NCBI RefSeq assembly: GCF_033118175.1
Contig: NC_083694.1
Span: 36,975,608-37,039,607, forward strand
Source of the DNA: Dama dama
Lineage: Eukaryota > Chordata > Mammalia > Artiodactyla > Cervidae
Length of the DNA stretch: 64,000 bases
Direction of reading: 5' to 3'
The translations under genes were made by a program, and so were the position numbers. The notes beneath the pieces were generated by a model, which was given only the letters and a program-made list of their open reading frames with translations, was not told where the DNA came from and made no database searches. This document shows, piece by piece, positions 1-13,065 of the stretch (positions within the stretch are counted from its first letter, which is position 1; every line of letters begins with the position of its first letter).

Positions 1-2506
1 GGTGATAGGTACATGGGCTCATCACTGTCAATAGAAAGTTAATGTGAGCCGCATATGTCATTTAAAATTGTCTAATGGCTGCATTCAAAACAGTACAGAT
101 GAAATTATGTTTAATAATACTTTACCTCAATATGTTCAAAGTATTGTCATTTCAACATATAATTGATATAGAAGTATTAATGATGTAGTTTTCATTCTTT
201 TTCTCATAATAAATCTTTGAAATCTGGTATGTATTTAACACTTAAAGCACATCCCAATTTGACTAGCTACATTTCAAGGAGGTGGTAGTCACCTTAGCTG
301 GAGGCTACCATATTGAACAGTAAATTATTAGAAAGTTTATAGAATTAACAAAGAATATGTAACAAAGGTCTTAATTAAGGTGGTAAGATTCACTATATTT
401 TAGAAATTATAATTGTTTACCCTTTCTCCTCTGTTTCTTTTATTTCAACTATTTCATATTCAAGATGTTATTTTAGTACAACATCATACTTTCCCAGAAG
501 CACCAAAAATTTTAGAGATATCCATGATATATAGCTTCGTGGTTCTCTCATTTAACTCTCCATCTGACTAACAACTTTCAACAAATTAGTCTGAATCTTC
601 TTTTTCTTCTTTTTTTGTCAGTCTTAAAACTCTTGATTAGGAAATAATTTAGCAGTATGTCCTCAAAAATCTTGGATAAATGACATTTAGTTCTTTGGAA
701 ATGAAACTACATTTTTTTATATTTCTCTGTCTGCACGTGTGTTTTTCTCCATTGTTTAATATCTGACGTAAACTTGCTGGAGTTTTGGTCTCCACTATAC
801 GCTAAAGAATGTAGTACAAAAGAGAGCCTACTTCTATGGAAAACATGCCAAGGACATTGTGTTCCATCTTTACAATGAAATGCAGATTTCCCATTAGAAG
901 GCAAATCCATCATTTCAAAAGGTTGAATAGGATGTGCATTAAAAAAATCCAGCTGCTTAAATTTAGGGCATTGAAAAGCATCCAATACAAAAATGTTCCC
1001 CGGGTCTCAAGCATTTTCATTTGATTATGTTTTGGGTAGCTTTTCATTCAGTCTACAATCTTGCCTCTTAGAATTGTGTCCTAAAATAGTCTACAAGTCT
1101 TTCAAACAAGTTAGGCCCAACTCTGATGCTTCATTTGCATAAATTATGTATTTTGTTATTTAGAATATCCTTGTATTTGCTATTGTTAATATCTGTAAAA
1201 GAAATATTGGAATCTTCTTACATGTGCTTTGATTTTTTATATTTATTCTTGGGCTTCTCTCACTGCCATTCAATTTATGTTTTTGGTCTATTTTGTTATC
1301 TTCTTTGAAGAGCTTGCCTTCTAGGACAGCCATTTTGTCCTCCAACCAGCTTCCTTTAGCTTCCCGTGTCACCTGTTCTTCTCTGCCTCACTATTCTAAT
1401 GTGCTCTACCCAACTTTCCCCTGACTAATTTAGGAATAAGAAGAGGTAAAGGCAGTGGTAGTTCTTACAATAACATTTTCTGATGTCTGCAGACAGCATG
1501 GCCCCCACAAGCTGGCTAGGGAGCATAGAAGAATTCTACCCCACACTACTGAGCGTAGACAAATTCTCAAGGAAGAACTGTAGGAGCTGAAAGAACAATA
1601 AAGTTTATGTCAAACATATCTGTATGGTGCATGTATTTCTCATAAGCATTGATACTTGTTTATTAAGTCATGGCTAAATCTCTATGCTCTTCTCCTCTGA
1701 AATCTAGGCCTGGTATTTCTCAGGACTGTCACCTGAGATATACAGAGGACTACTGTTTAACAAGGGCTGTGTTAAAATGCCCCAAATATTGACCAGGTTT
1801 CCTAAACTTGAATATTTGGCTGTCTCCTATTATACTGATTGTTAGGTATTTATGCATGTGATAATATTGTCCCTGGGCCAGTCCATAAAGGTAAATGTTC
1901 TAATAATTCTTTGGCATCCAATATATTTAACCAAGATTGGTTTGGTTCCATTTGCAGACCTCCCCTCTCAAATGTCCATTTTCTTCCTAAAGAGTTGTTA
2001 ATTTTAGAAGATAATTTGTTCTAGTTAATATCAATTCACTTCTAAAGGGTGTTTTTTCTCCCCAAAGAGTTTGACAATTTGATGGAATCTTTTTTTTTTT
2101 CCTGGACCCACATTTTATTCTAGACTTGAATGAAAGAAGTATTTTCTGTGCTTTATCATAGTTTATAGGGAATATTTCATACTAGGGTCCTTGTGCTTCC
2201 AGTCTCCTACCAGTTCTGGCTATCAAAACTGCTTAGGCTGCAAATAAAATATGAAATGAAATCCATCTGGCATTTCTCATTGAATTAGGACCAGAACATT
2301 TTTGTTAAATATTAACAGATGGCTAAATTTTTAATATCAAACTAACATTTTAAAACATCTAAGGGGACCCACATGAGGAAGAAAGGATAGAAGACCATAT
2401 GTTTTCTCCATCCCTGAGCCCTTTCTTCCTCTGCACTTTCCCTTGCCTCATTCTTCTGACCCATGTATTGAGAACCATTGGTGTCTCCTGTCTCCAATGA
2501 TTTTTC
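1..2506. other. Upstream DNM3 intron, no gene seen
   Basis: AT-rich intronic sequence before the first exon. Only short chance reading frames occur and no repeat family was recognised with confidence. The part from about 1480 to 2250 has a slightly different composition and could be an old LTR fragment, but I could not assign it. Confidence 0.5.
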
Positions 2507-2515
2507 TTCCTTGGT

Positions 2516-2743
2516 GTGGTTTGGTGATGGTTTGATGGCTTAGTTGCAAAGTCGTGTCCAACTCTTTGCAACCCCATGGACTGTAGCCCACCAGGCTCCT
2601 CTGTCCGTGGGATTTCCCAGGGAAGAAAACTGGAGTGAGCTACCATGTCCTCCTCCAGGGGATCTTCCTGACCTAGGGATCAAACCCGCATCTCTTGCTT
2701 GGCAGGAGGTTTCTTTACCACTTAGCCCCCTGGGAAACCCTTG
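2516..2743 (-). mobile_element. Bov-tA SINE
   Basis: Antisense copy of the tRNA-derived ruminant SINE. On the + strand it runs from the end motif (GTCGTGTCCAACTCTTTG, CCATGGACTGTAG) to the antisense head (ACCACTTAGCCCCCTGGGAAACC). It is flanked by a 9-bp direct repeat TTCCTTGGT at 2507-2515 and 2744-2752, a credible target-site duplication. The element ends about 140 bp upstream of the DNM3 exon. Confidence 0.88.
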
Positions 2744-2884
2744 TTCCTTGGTAGCTGGTGTCAAAATAGTGTATGATGGTATCAAAATATTGTAATCAAA
2801 TGCTGACCAGCTCAGGTGATATGTGGCTGTGGGCATGCTTCAAGATCTTTTATTAAAGCCAGTTCTCTCTCTCTCTCTCAATAG

Positions 2885-2994
2885 GAAAAAGAAAAGAAGT
2901 ATATGCTTCCCTTGGACAACCTGAAAGTTCGGGATGTGGAAAAAAGCTTTATGTCTAGCAAGCACATCTTTGCACTCTTTAATACAGAACAAAG
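2885..2994 (+). CDS. DNM3: Dynamin-3 internal exon, central PH domain
   Basis: This 110-bp internal exon is read in frame from its first base. It starts EKEKKYMLPL and ends FNTEQ plus two bases (AG) of an Arg codon completed in the next exon. The acceptor is a CT-rich tract followed by ATAG; the donor is AAAG|GTAAGA. The residues are the middle strands of the dynamin PH domain, which binds phosphoinositides (notably PI(4,5)P2) at membrane necks during vesicle scission. The exon covers the end of variable loop 2 and runs into variable loop 3. In the paralogue DNM2, neuropathy mutations fall in the acidic/lysine stretch matching the start of this exon. KVRDVEKSF fits DNM3; DNM1 and DNM2 have Gly in place of that Ser. 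The family assignment is secure; the paralogue call rests on remembered differences and agrees with the second exon. Confidence 0.93.
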
Positions 2995-4440
2995 GTAAGA
3001 AAATGAAACAGCTTATGTCTTCACATTTTTTTTTTTTTTTTTGCTTTGAATTTTTATGTGTTCCAGGGACCATATTTGCAAGATTTCTTTTGGTCCTACC
3101 TTAAAATTTGTTAACTCTTGAGTTTTCCTTTCATTTGTTTTGTATTTTCAGCTTTTACCATAGGTTGTGGATTCAAAAGATTTAAACTTAGAAAAAGGAA
3201 GATCTTCAAGTATTAATTAACTGTTTTTAAGCAGGCACCCATGTCATTCTTAAACTACATTTTGTTACTTTAAAGTCTTCCTTGTTTCTCATTTATTGTT
3301 CTGCGCTTATAAATAAATTATTCAGTTATAATTTTTAGTAGTATCTAATGGATTAGTATCACTTAAGACCCAATCAGGTATTATGACTAAATTCTTGCAT
3401 CAGTGAATAGAATTATTCATTTAAGATGGATACAAATATATTGTTCTTTACAGTTTTTCAAAACAGTCCACATTCATTGTCTGCTGTAGCAATTGTGAGG
3501 GAAACGATAGAGTACTGTGATTACCACTTCATAAATTAGAAATGTATCTCAGAGACTTTCTTAAGATGACAAAATTATCCCTGAATTTGGGGCTAATTAT
3601 TGTGGAGTGCCATGATTATTCACTGAAACTAAGTAAACAAATGGAGAAGTAACAGAGAATTGGATAGAGAAACATAAAAAGATTACGACTAGGCAAAAAT
3701 AATAAAGACCTTTTCCAAATGAAATTGTTACAGGAAAAAGCTAATTAATTTCTGTGAGTCAGTTATTAAGAAACTGAATCATTAGGTGGCAGGATCTAAT
3801 TTTAATCCATCTCTCCAGGCTTTTTATCTTTATTTAGCAATGAATGAAGTTCCTTGATTAGGTTCAGTGACTGGCCTAGGGTCAATCACACAGTAAATCA
3901 AAATGGGGGGAGGGGAGAAGCCTTTTTTGTACATTCCCAGTCAGTTGCTCAGAGTGACTCATTGTACAAAAAATACTTAGAAAAACCACAAGAGCAGAAT
4001 GTTTAAAGAATCAAGGGAAAAGAAAATTAAATATAACTCCCCTACCAAATACTGAGAATGAAATTTTATTGAAGTATTTTAATTTAAATACTAATTTGTT
4101 ATTAGTATTATTTGAGAGCAGCTGGTGAAAAGACACTGAAAATGATAAAGGATAAAAAGGTTTCCTGGGGAGATAAGTAGTGTGTCCTCCACAGGGGCAA
4201 AGTTCAGTACTGTTTACATACCTTCCTCAGAGCAGTGGGGAGTCAGAAAGTCCTAAAGCAGTCTTCGGGGGTGTGCTCAGCCTTCCTGCTTGGATGCAGA
4301 GTGGGAAGTATAATTGCCACACATGAGGTCAAACTAAATTTGAATCTTTGATCAACCTAGAAAGTTAAGGTTATAAAACGACTGAGTACAAAATAAAAAG
4401 ATCAGATAATGATAGAGCATCTTTTTAGACACAATACAAT
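2995..4440. other. Intronic sequence, mostly unique
   Basis: The sequence has a poly-T tract at 3026-3042 and no coding sequence. Around 3845-3905 a stretch resembles the MIR core (CTGGCCTAGGGTCAATCACACAGTAA), a weak call. The rest is unassigned. Confidence 0.45.
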
Positions 4441-5225
4441 TATGGATTTATTTTCTTCTATTTTATTGGAATATAATTGCTTTACAGTGTTATGTTAGTT
4501 TTTGCTGTATGGTGAGGAGAATCAGCTATGTGTATACATATATCCCCTCCCTCTTAGAACTCTCTCCACTCACATCCTCACCCCAATCCCACCCACCACA
4601 GAGCACAAAGCTGAGCTCCCTGTGCTTTATGAAAGCAGCTTCCCCCTAGCTATCTAATTACATGTGGTAGTGTATATACCTCAATCCTAATCTCACAATT
4701 TGTCCCACTCTCCCCTCCCCCACCCCCCCCACCCCGCGTCCACATGTCCATTCTCTACATCCACGTCTCTATCCCTGCCTTGGAAATAAAGTTTATCTGT
4801 ACCGTTTTTCTAGATTCCACACGTATTCATGAAAATATGGTATTTGTTTTTCTGACTTATTTCACTTAGTATGACAGACTCTAGGTTCATCCATATCTCT
4901 ACAAATGACCCTTTTTGTTTCTTTTAGTGGCTGAGAAATACTCCACATCTTCTTTATCCACTCATCTGTCATTGGACATTTAGCTTGTTTCTATGTCCTG
5001 GCTATTGTAAATAGTGCTGCAGGGAACATTGCGGTACATGTGACCTTTTGAATTATAGGTTTCTCAGGGTATATACTCAGGAGTGGGATTGCTGGGTCAT
5101 ATGGTAGTTCTGTATTTAGTTGTTTAAGGAATGTCCATACTGTTCGCCACAGTGGCTATATCAATTTACATTCCACCAACAGTGCAAGAGGATTCCCTTT
5201 TCTCCACATCCTCTCCAGCAAAGAG
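4441..5225 (-). mobile_element. L1 LINE 3' end (3' UTR and ORF2 C-terminus)
   Basis: The + strand shows the antisense L1 3' end: an A/T-rich tail, the ACATATATCCCCTCCCTC motif, a C-rich stretch at 4710-4740, then the antisense ORF2 C-terminal region with ATTGCTGGGTCATATGG and CCACCAACAGTGCAAGAGG. It stops abruptly near 5225, so it is a 5'-truncated copy. ORF2 frames are broken. Confidence 0.85.
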
Positions 5226-5349
5226 AACAAAAGAGATGAGTGTAAGAAATCTCTGGACTTCTAAAAATCTAGGTATCCTGGAATTCTAGACTTGTCAGAA
5301 AGTATTGAACTCTTCAACGGCTTCGCTTGACCTCTATGTGTGCAAGAAC

Positions 5350-6900
5350 ATACAGGCATTTTTGCCATTTATCTTTTCCTATGAAATCTTGACTATTTTC
5401 AATTATTTTGGTACTGGCTAGGCCCTCTAGTAGTACAATATTAAGTACAATTGGGAGTCTTTGTTTTTTTCCTGATTTAAAGGAAAATTATTTCACACTT
5501 TTATGGTTAAGTGCTTTCTGATAGGTACCCATTGTCAAGTAAAGAAGATTCCCTGAGTTCCTGGTTGCTGAAGTTTCTGTTTTAATCATGATTAGGTGTT
5601 TAACTTTGTCATGGATGAGTGTGTTTTTTTTTTTTCTCTATGACTTTCTTCTTTAATCTATTCATGTGGTGAAATATATTAATAGACCTTCTTATTGTAA
5701 ACCATCCTTGATCTCCCGGGATTAAACCTAATTAAATTGTGATGTATTATTGTCTATTATGTGTCCCTGACTTAAGTTTGCCATTTTATGTAGCTTTTTG
5801 CATCTATGTTCATAAGTAAAATTGGCTCATAAATGTTCTTTTTTGTATTGTCCCTGCCTAGTTTTCATATCAAGGTTCTGTTAGCTTCATAACTGAAGTG
5901 GAAATAAGTTCTTATTGTTCTTTGGAACACTTTGTATAAGGTGGGGACTGACTGTTAACTGAGTGGTAGAACTCACCTGTAAAATCATCTAGAACTTATG
6001 GACAGTTTTGATAAGTAGACTTTTGGCTAGTGATTTCACATATTTAATAAGTATAGATTTATTCAGGTTTTCCATTTTTTCTATGAGTTTAAACAAATTA
6101 TATTTTTTTCCAGGAAATTACCCATTCTGTTTTTTTTTTTAACATATTTTTATATTCACATCAATGATTTCTTAGTGTTCTATTTTTACAAATCTCTGCT
6201 GTGTCTGAAATTTGACCCTTTTTTAATTTCTCATATTAAACCTTACCTTTTTTCACTTGGTCACTCTTTCCAGAATTGTATCTTTTTCCAGAGAACCAAC
6301 TTTTGATCCTCAGTTGTATATGTTTTATCTATTTCAGGAATTTCTGCTCTCTTCTTCATTTCCTAACTTGTATTTACTGTGTTTTCTTTTTAGCCCATTT
6401 TTTCTAACTTCTTTTTTAGATGTGTAGCTCATTAATTTTTATCTTATTTTTTCTTAAGTATACATATAATTGAATAGATTTCCTTCTATGTATTTTTAGC
6501 TGCTCACCACAGACTTTGCAACATAATACCTTGGTTACCATTAAGTTCTGTTTCCTCTGATCTTTTGTTTCCATAATCTTTATTATCATTTTTTCTTTGA
6601 GTTGTTTAGAACTGTGTTTCATATTTTATAGTGCATGGAATTTTATTGTTTTGTTGTTGTTGATTTCTAATTTAATTGTATTGTGGTCAGAGCATATGAT
6701 CTAGCACACATGGTAAATTTTCATAAATATTTCATATATGCTTGAGAAGAATGTAGTGATTTAGGAGTACAGGGTTCCATGAGAGTTCTATGAATCATGT
6801 TTGTTAATAATATTATCCAGTCTATAGTAATTATAAAAATATAGTTACTATATTTTAAAATCTTGATTGATTAAAAAACTCCACAAATATATACTAGGAA
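5350..6900 (-). mobile_element. Ancient L1 ORF2 remnant
   Basis: Strongly diverged antisense ORF2 sequence. The recognisable order is the RT region (CATGGTGT-like and TTTTGCATCTATGTTCAT motifs near 5790-5810) and then endonuclease-side sequence (ATTGTGGTCAGAGCATATGAT near 6680-6700). It carries many indels and no long frame. It is older than the L1 pieces on both sides. The 120 bp before it (5226-5349) are unassigned. Confidence 0.65.
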
Positions 6901-6904
6901 GCTG

Positions 6905-9900
6905 TCATTATAATTTGTGTAAGAGAATGTTTTGCCTATATTGTCTTCTAGGAATTTTATGGTGTCCTAATGGATATTTAAGTCCTTAAGCTGTTTTAAG
7001 CTTAATTTTTGTGCACAGGGTAAAAGGCTATTCTAACTTCACTGATGCACAAGTCACTGTCCCTCTTTCCCACACCACATGTTAAAGGGAATGTCTTTTC
7101 TCTGTTCTTTTCTCCATTCTCATTCTGTATATTCTTGCCTCCTTTGCCAAGGATTAATTGACCATATGTATGTAGGTTTATTTCTGGGCTTTCTGTTTTT
7201 TTTCCATTGATCTGTATGTCTCTTCCTGTGCCGATGTCACACTTTTGATTACTGTAGCTTTGTGTATTGTCTGCAGCCTGGAAGAGTTATTCCTCGAGCA
7301 TTGTTCATTTTCCTCAGGATTGCTTTGGCACTTCTGGATCTTTTGTAGTTCCATATAAATTTTAAGATTGTTTGTTTTAGTTCTATGAAAAATATCACGG
7401 GGAAGTTGATAGGGGTTGCATTAAATCTGTAGCTTGCTTTTTGTAGTATGACCATTTAAACAATATTAGTTTTCTAATCCAAGAGTATAGGATATCTTTC
7501 TATTTTCTTGAATCACATTTGATTTCCTTTATCATTGTTTTGTAGTCTTAGCATATAACTCTCACCTCGTTGCTTAGATTTATTCGTAGGTTTTTTTGAT
7601 GTGATTTTTAAACAAGGTTTTTTTTAACTTTGACTTTCTGATATTTCATTGTTAGTGTACAGAAATGCAACAGATTTTTGTATATTAATCTTGTATTCTG
7701 ATACTTTGCTGAGTTTATTTATCAGTTCTAATAGTTCTAATAGTTTTGTGTGGAGTCCTTAGGGTTTTCTGTATATAATATCATATCATCTGCATATAGT
7801 GACAATTTTATGCTTTCCCTTCTGATTTGGATACCTTTTATTTCTTTCCTTGTTTAATTGCTATGGCTAGCAAGTACTATGTTTAATAGAAGTGATGAGA
7901 GTGAACATTCTTGTCTTATTGCAAATTTTAGTTGAAAGGGAAGATTTTCATTATGCTGGCTGTGGGTTTGTCATAAATGGCTTTTGAGGTATGTTCCTTC
8001 TGTACCCACTTTCGTTGGAGTTTTATCATGAATGGATGTTGAATTTCATCAAATGCTTTTTCTTCATCCTTGAGATGATGGTGTGGTGTTTGTCTTTTCT
8101 TGATGTTATGTATTGTATTGATTGATTTGGATATGGTGACCTATCCTTGTGACACTGGGATGAATCCACTTTGATTATGATGTATGATACTTTTTATGTG
8201 TTACTGAATTTGGTTTGCTAAGATTTTGTTGAGGATTTTTACATCTATATTCATTAAAGATATTGACCTATAATTTTTTTTTTGGTAGTGTCTTTGTCTG
8301 GTTCTGGTATCAGGGTGGTGGTGGCTTCATAGAAGGACTTTTGGAGTGTTTCCTCCTCTTCAATCTTTTGGAAGAGTTTGAGAAAGATTGATATAAGTTC
8401 TTCTTGGTATGTTTGGTTGAATTACCCAGTGAAGCCTTTCTGGACTATTGTTTTCAGTTTTGGGTTTTTTTAAATTATTATTATTACAAATTCTGTTTCC
8501 TTCTGGGCTTCCCTGGTTGCTCAGATGGTAAAGAATCCACCTGCAATGCAGGAGATCCCAGTTCAATCCCTGGGTCAGGAAGATCCCCTGGAGAAGGGAT
8601 AGGCTACCCACTCCAGTATTCTTGGGCTTCCCTGGTGGCTCAGACAGGAAAGAATGTGCTTGTAATATGGGAGATCTGGGTTCCATCCCTGGGTTGGGAA
8701 GATCCCCTGGAGAAAGGAACAGCTACCCACTCCAGTATTCTTCCCTGGAGAATTCCATGGACAGAGGAGCCTGGCTGGCTACAGCCTGTGGGGTCACAAA
8801 GAGTCAGACATGACTGAGTGCCTTTCACTATTTCCTTCTAGTGTTTTGTCTGTTCAAATTATCTATTTCTTCTTGATTCTGTTTTGGTGGACATTATGTT
8901 TCTAGAAACTTTTCCATTTCTTCTAGGTTGTCCAATTTGTTTCCGTGTAACTGTTTATAGTTTTCTGTGATTTTTGTTTGTCTGGAGGAGTGGTTTCATT
9001 TTCTTTCTCTTTACTTTCTTATTTTGTTTATTTGGATTCTTTCTCTTTTCTTCTTGGTGAGCCTGACCAGAGATTTGTTCATTTGGTTTATCCTTTCAAA
9101 AAACCATCTCTTGGTTTTATTGGTTTTTTTTTTTCTATTTTTAATCTCTTTTCATTATTTCCTCTCTGATCTTTATTGTTTTTTTCCTTCTGATGACTTT
9201 ATATTTTGTTTGTTCTTTTGCTCATTCTCTTAGACAATAGGTTAATCTCTTAGATTGTTTATCTGACATTTTCTTGCTTTTTGAGGAAGGCATGTATCAC
9301 TATCTAAAGTTTCCTCTTATTACTGCTTTTTCTGCATCCTTTAGATTTTTTAAAGTTGTGTTTTCATTGTTATTTGTCTCCATGTAGTCATCTCTTTCTG
9401 ATTTCTGTTTTTATGCCATTGTGGTCAGAAAAGATGCTTGAAATAATTTCTATCCTCTTAAATTAATTGAGCCTTGTTTTGTGTCCTAAAATGTGGTCTG
9501 TTCTAGAGACTGTTCCCTGAGCACTTGAAAACAATGTATAGGTGCTTTTTGGATATAATGTCTTGTGGATATCAATTATTTCTAACCCTTGTGTCATTTA
9601 GGATCTCTGTTGCCTTATTGATTTTATGTATGGAAGATCTGCCCATTGATATCAGTGGGGTTTAAGTTTCCTACTATTATTGTATTCCCATAAATTTCTC
9701 CCTTTATTTCTGATGGTATTTGTGTTTTGTATTTAGGTGTGCCTATATTGGATGCATATATGTTAAGGAGTGTAAAGCCTTTTCTTGTATTGATCCTTTT
9801 ATCACTATATAGTGCCTTGTTTATCTTTCTTTATGAACTTTGTTTCAAAGTCAATTTTGTCTGATGTGAGTATTGTTGCCCCTGCTTTCTTGTCATTTCC

Positions 9901-11500
9901 ATTTGCATGAAATATCTTTTTCCATAACCTCTCACTTTCAATCTATGTGTATCCTTCACCCTAAATTGGGTTCAGCATATCGTAGGCTCTTATTTTATTG
10001 TCCAATCTGTTACTTTACATCTTTTGATCTGCTGATCCATTTATTCATTCCACTGGCATTTGTTTATTATTGATAGATATGTGTTTATTGCAGTTTTATG
10101 CCTTGCTTTCAGTTCATTTTGTATTTCTTCTTTGTTCCTTTCTTTTTCTTTTTGTTTTTCCATTTACCATTAGATGATTTTCTTTTGTATTAAGCTTGAG
10201 TTCTCTTCTTTTTAGTTTTTGTGACTCTATTGTACGTTTTTGATTTGTGGTTATCTTGGGTTTCAAGTATGTTAACCCATTACTAGATCTACTTGCTTCA
10301 TACTAGTAGTCATATTAAGTTCAAAGACATTCTACAAAAAACCTATATTTTCTAACTCTATTCCCCCACATCTTATGATTTTGATGTTCTCTTTTATATC
10401 TTTATGTTTATTCTTTTGCTGTTCATTATAGTTACCATTGCTTTCACAAATTTTTAAAAATTTATGTATGGGTTTGTTAAAGTTATTTACTTTCCTGTTT
10501 TAAGTTTCTCTTTCCTATAAATTCTTGCTTTTTTTTTTTTTATTTAGAGAAGAACTTTTAGTATTTCTTTTTTGGATAGATTTAATATCTCGGTATTCTT
10601 TTAGTTTCTGCTTGTCTGAGAAATTCATTATCTCTCCTTCCATTCTGAATGATACCCTTGCTGGACAGAGTATCCTATGTTGCAAATTTTTCTTCTTTTT
10701 CAAGACTTTGAATATGGTTTGCCATTCCCGTCTTGCTTGCAGCATTTGTATAGAGAAATAAACTGATAGACCTATGGCATTCCCTTGTAATTAATCCTTT
10801 GTTTTTCTTTTGCTGCCTTAAGAATCATCTCTTTATCTTTAATTTTTGTCATTTTTATTGTAATATGTTTTGGTGTAGGTTTGTTTGGGTTCATCCTCTT
10901 TGGGACCCTCTGTGCTTCCTGTACTTGGACATCTGTTTCCTTCTTTAAGTTTGGGAAGTTTACAGCCTTAATTTATTCAAATACATTTTTTATCCTCTTT
11001 TCTTTCTTTCCTTTCTGGGATTCCTGCTATGCATAGATTGGCATGCTCTGTATTATACCATAGATCTTGTGTGTTGCTTTCCCTTCTCATTTATCTTTCT
11101 GTCTGCTGTTCTGATTTCCATTAATTTGCCTTCCAGTTCATGTATTTGTTTTTCTGCATTATTTACTTTGTTATTTGTTACCTTTAGCTTGGTTTTCATC
11201 TCTGCAGTTTAGTTGTCTAATCTTGATTGGCACTTCTTTATAGTTTCTGGTTCCTTGTTACAGTGATCTGCATTTCTTTCGGCATTGTTTCTTAATTCCT
11301 TCAGCAGTCTTATTACCTTCTTTTTGAACTCAGGGTCTGATAGAACAGAGAGGTCTGTTTCCTTGTTTGTTATTTCAGGTGATTTCTCTTACTTGGGAGC
11401 AGCTCATCTGCTTCTTCATTTTACTTATATTTCTATGACCCTATGAATTTAAGTTATCTACTATGATCTTGAAGGGCACTCTTTATGTAGGAGTGACTCT
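6905..11500 (-). mobile_element. Decayed L1 LINE, ORF2 to ORF1
   Basis: Antisense L1 lacking its last ORF2 portion and 3' UTR. On the + strand one meets ORF2 from its C-terminal third (CTTTCTGTTTTTTTTCCATTGATCTGTAT), then the RT and endonuclease regions, then ORF1 (ATTATCTCTCCTTCCATTCTGAATGATACC near 10630), with the coiled-coil part near 11150-11350. Stops and frameshifts are numerous; the longest remnants are under 110 codons. A BOV-A2 SINE interrupts it at 8505-8830, and a BovB abuts its 5' side. Confidence 0.8.
8505..8830 (+). mobile_element. BOV-A2-like dimeric SINE inserted in L1
   Basis: Two head units each begin GGGCTTCCCTGG(T)TGGCTCAG (8506 and 8625) and each contains the GGAAGATCCCCTGGAGAA core; only the second has the terminal CAAAGAGTCAGACATGACTGAG. 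A perfect 9-bp direct repeat TTTCCTTCT (8496-8504 and 8831-8839) flanks the whole block, so both units entered in a single retrotransposition event. Confidence 0.9.
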
Positions 11501-11610
11501 GAGTAAACAAAAAAGATCTTAATGACCCAGATAACCACGATAGTGTGATCACGCACCTTAAACCAGACATCTTGGAGTGTGAAGTCAAATGGGTCTTATG
11601 AAGCATCACT

Positions 11611-11862
11611 ATGAACAAAGCTAGTGGAAGTGATAGAATTCCAGCTGAGCTATTTCAAATCCTGAAAGATAATGCTGTTAAAGTGCTGCATTCAATATGC
11701 CAGCAAATTTGGAAAACTCAGCAGTGGCCACAGGACTGGAAAAGGTTCATTCCAATCCCAAAGAAAGGCAATGCCAAGGAATGTTCAAACTACTGCATAA
11801 TTGCACTTCTCTCACATGCTAGCAAAATAATGCTCAAAATTCTCCAAGCCAAGCTTCAATAG
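11611..11862 (+). pseudogene. BovB reverse-transcriptase fragment
   Basis: An 83-codon open stretch of the BovB ORF2 reverse transcriptase, upstream of the catalytic palm, with PKKGNAKECSNY as a recognisable block. A stop (TAG) follows the KLQ residues and the frame is lost. It has no starting context of its own and is a remnant, not a gene. Confidence 0.85.
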
Positions 11863-12312
11863 TACATGAACCAAGAACTTCCAGATTTTTAAGCTGGATT
11901 TAGAAAAGCCAGAGGAACCAGAGATCAAATTGCCAACATCTGTTAGATCATTGAAAAAGCAAGAGAGTTCCAGAGAAACATCTGCTTCATTGACTATGCC
12001 AAAGCCTTTGACTGTGTGGATCACAACAAAATGTGGAAAATTGTTTAAGAGATGGGAGTACCAGATCATCTTACTTGCCTCCTGAGAAATCTGTATACAG
12101 GTCAATAAGCAACAGTTAGAACCAGACATGGAACAGCAGACTGGTTCCAAACTGGGAAAGGAGTACATCAAGGCTGAATATTGTCACCCTGCTTGTTTAT
12201 CTTATAAGCAGAGTACATCATGTGAAATGCCGGGCTTGATGAAGCACAAGCTTGAATCAAGATTGCTGGGAGAAATGTCAATAACCTCAGATATACAGAT
12301 GATACCACCTTT

Positions 12313-12654
12313 ATGGCAGAAAATGAAGAGGAACTGAAGAGCCTCTTGATGAAAGTGAAAGAGGAAAGTGAAACAGTTGGCTTAAAACTCAACATTCAGA
12401 AAACTGATATCATAGCATCCAATCCCATCACTTCATGGCAAATAGATGGGGAAACAATGGAAACAGTGACAGACTTTATTTTCTTGGGCTCCAAAATCAC
12501 TGCAAATGGTGACTGCAGCCATGAAATTAAAAGATGCTTGCTCCTTGGAAGAAAATCTATGACCAACCTAGACAGCATACTAAAAAGCAGAGACATTACT
12601 TTGCCAACAAAGGTCCATCTAGTCAAAGCTATGGATGTGAGAGTTAGACCATAA
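12313..12654 (+). pseudogene. BovB reverse-transcriptase C-terminal fragment
   Basis: A 113-codon open stretch just after the decayed catalytic motif. It contains the thumb/connection blocks LLMKVKEESE, GLKLNIQKT and FLGSKITANGDCSHEIKR typical of BovB. The frame is lost after about KAMDVRV because some 20 bases of the consensus are missing. It is a transposon remnant. Confidence 0.85.
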
Positions 12655-13065
12655 AGAAAACTGAGCATTGAAGAATTGATGCTTTTGAACTGTGGTGTTA
12701 GAGAAGACTCTTGAGAGTCCCTTGGACTGCAAGGAGATCCAACCAGTCAATCGTAAAGGAAATCAGCCCTGAATATTCATTGGAAAGACTGATGCTGAAG
12801 TTTCATTATACTTTCAGCATACTTTGGCCACCTGATGCAAAGAACTGACTCATTGGAAAAGACCCTGTTTCTAGGAAAGATTTAAGGCAGGAAGAGAAGG
12901 GGACAACAGAGGATGAGATGGTTGGATGGCATCACCAACTCAATGGACATGAATTTGAGCAATTTCCGGGAGTATGTGATGGACAAGGATTCCTGGCATG
13001 CTGCCATCCATGGAGTCGCAAAGAGTTGGACATGACTGAGTGACTGAACTGAACTGAAATGAAAT

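Larger units (their letters stand above)
11501..13065 (+). mobile_element. BovB (RTE) LINE, 5'-truncated
   Basis: BovB non-LTR retrotransposon in sense with DNM3. It retains the reverse-transcriptase half and the 3' end. RT blocks are visible in broken frames: MNKASGSDRIPAELFQ (from 11611), a palm block around DYAKAFDCVDHN (near 11991-12030), and the catalytic YADD block changed to YTDD near 12291. Stops, frameshifts and a deletion near 12640 make it inactive. The 3' end is CAAAGAGTTGGACATGACTGAG followed by a short GACTGAACTGAA repeat, the tail shared with Bov-tA SINEs. Confidence 0.92.

Noticed and set aside
2864..2879. CT microsatellite
   Set aside because: It serves as the polypyrimidine tract of the DNM3 acceptor; too short to list as an independent repeat.
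8505..8830. Two independent SINE insertions side by side
   Set aside because: Only one pair of target-site duplications surrounds both units, so it is one dimeric element.
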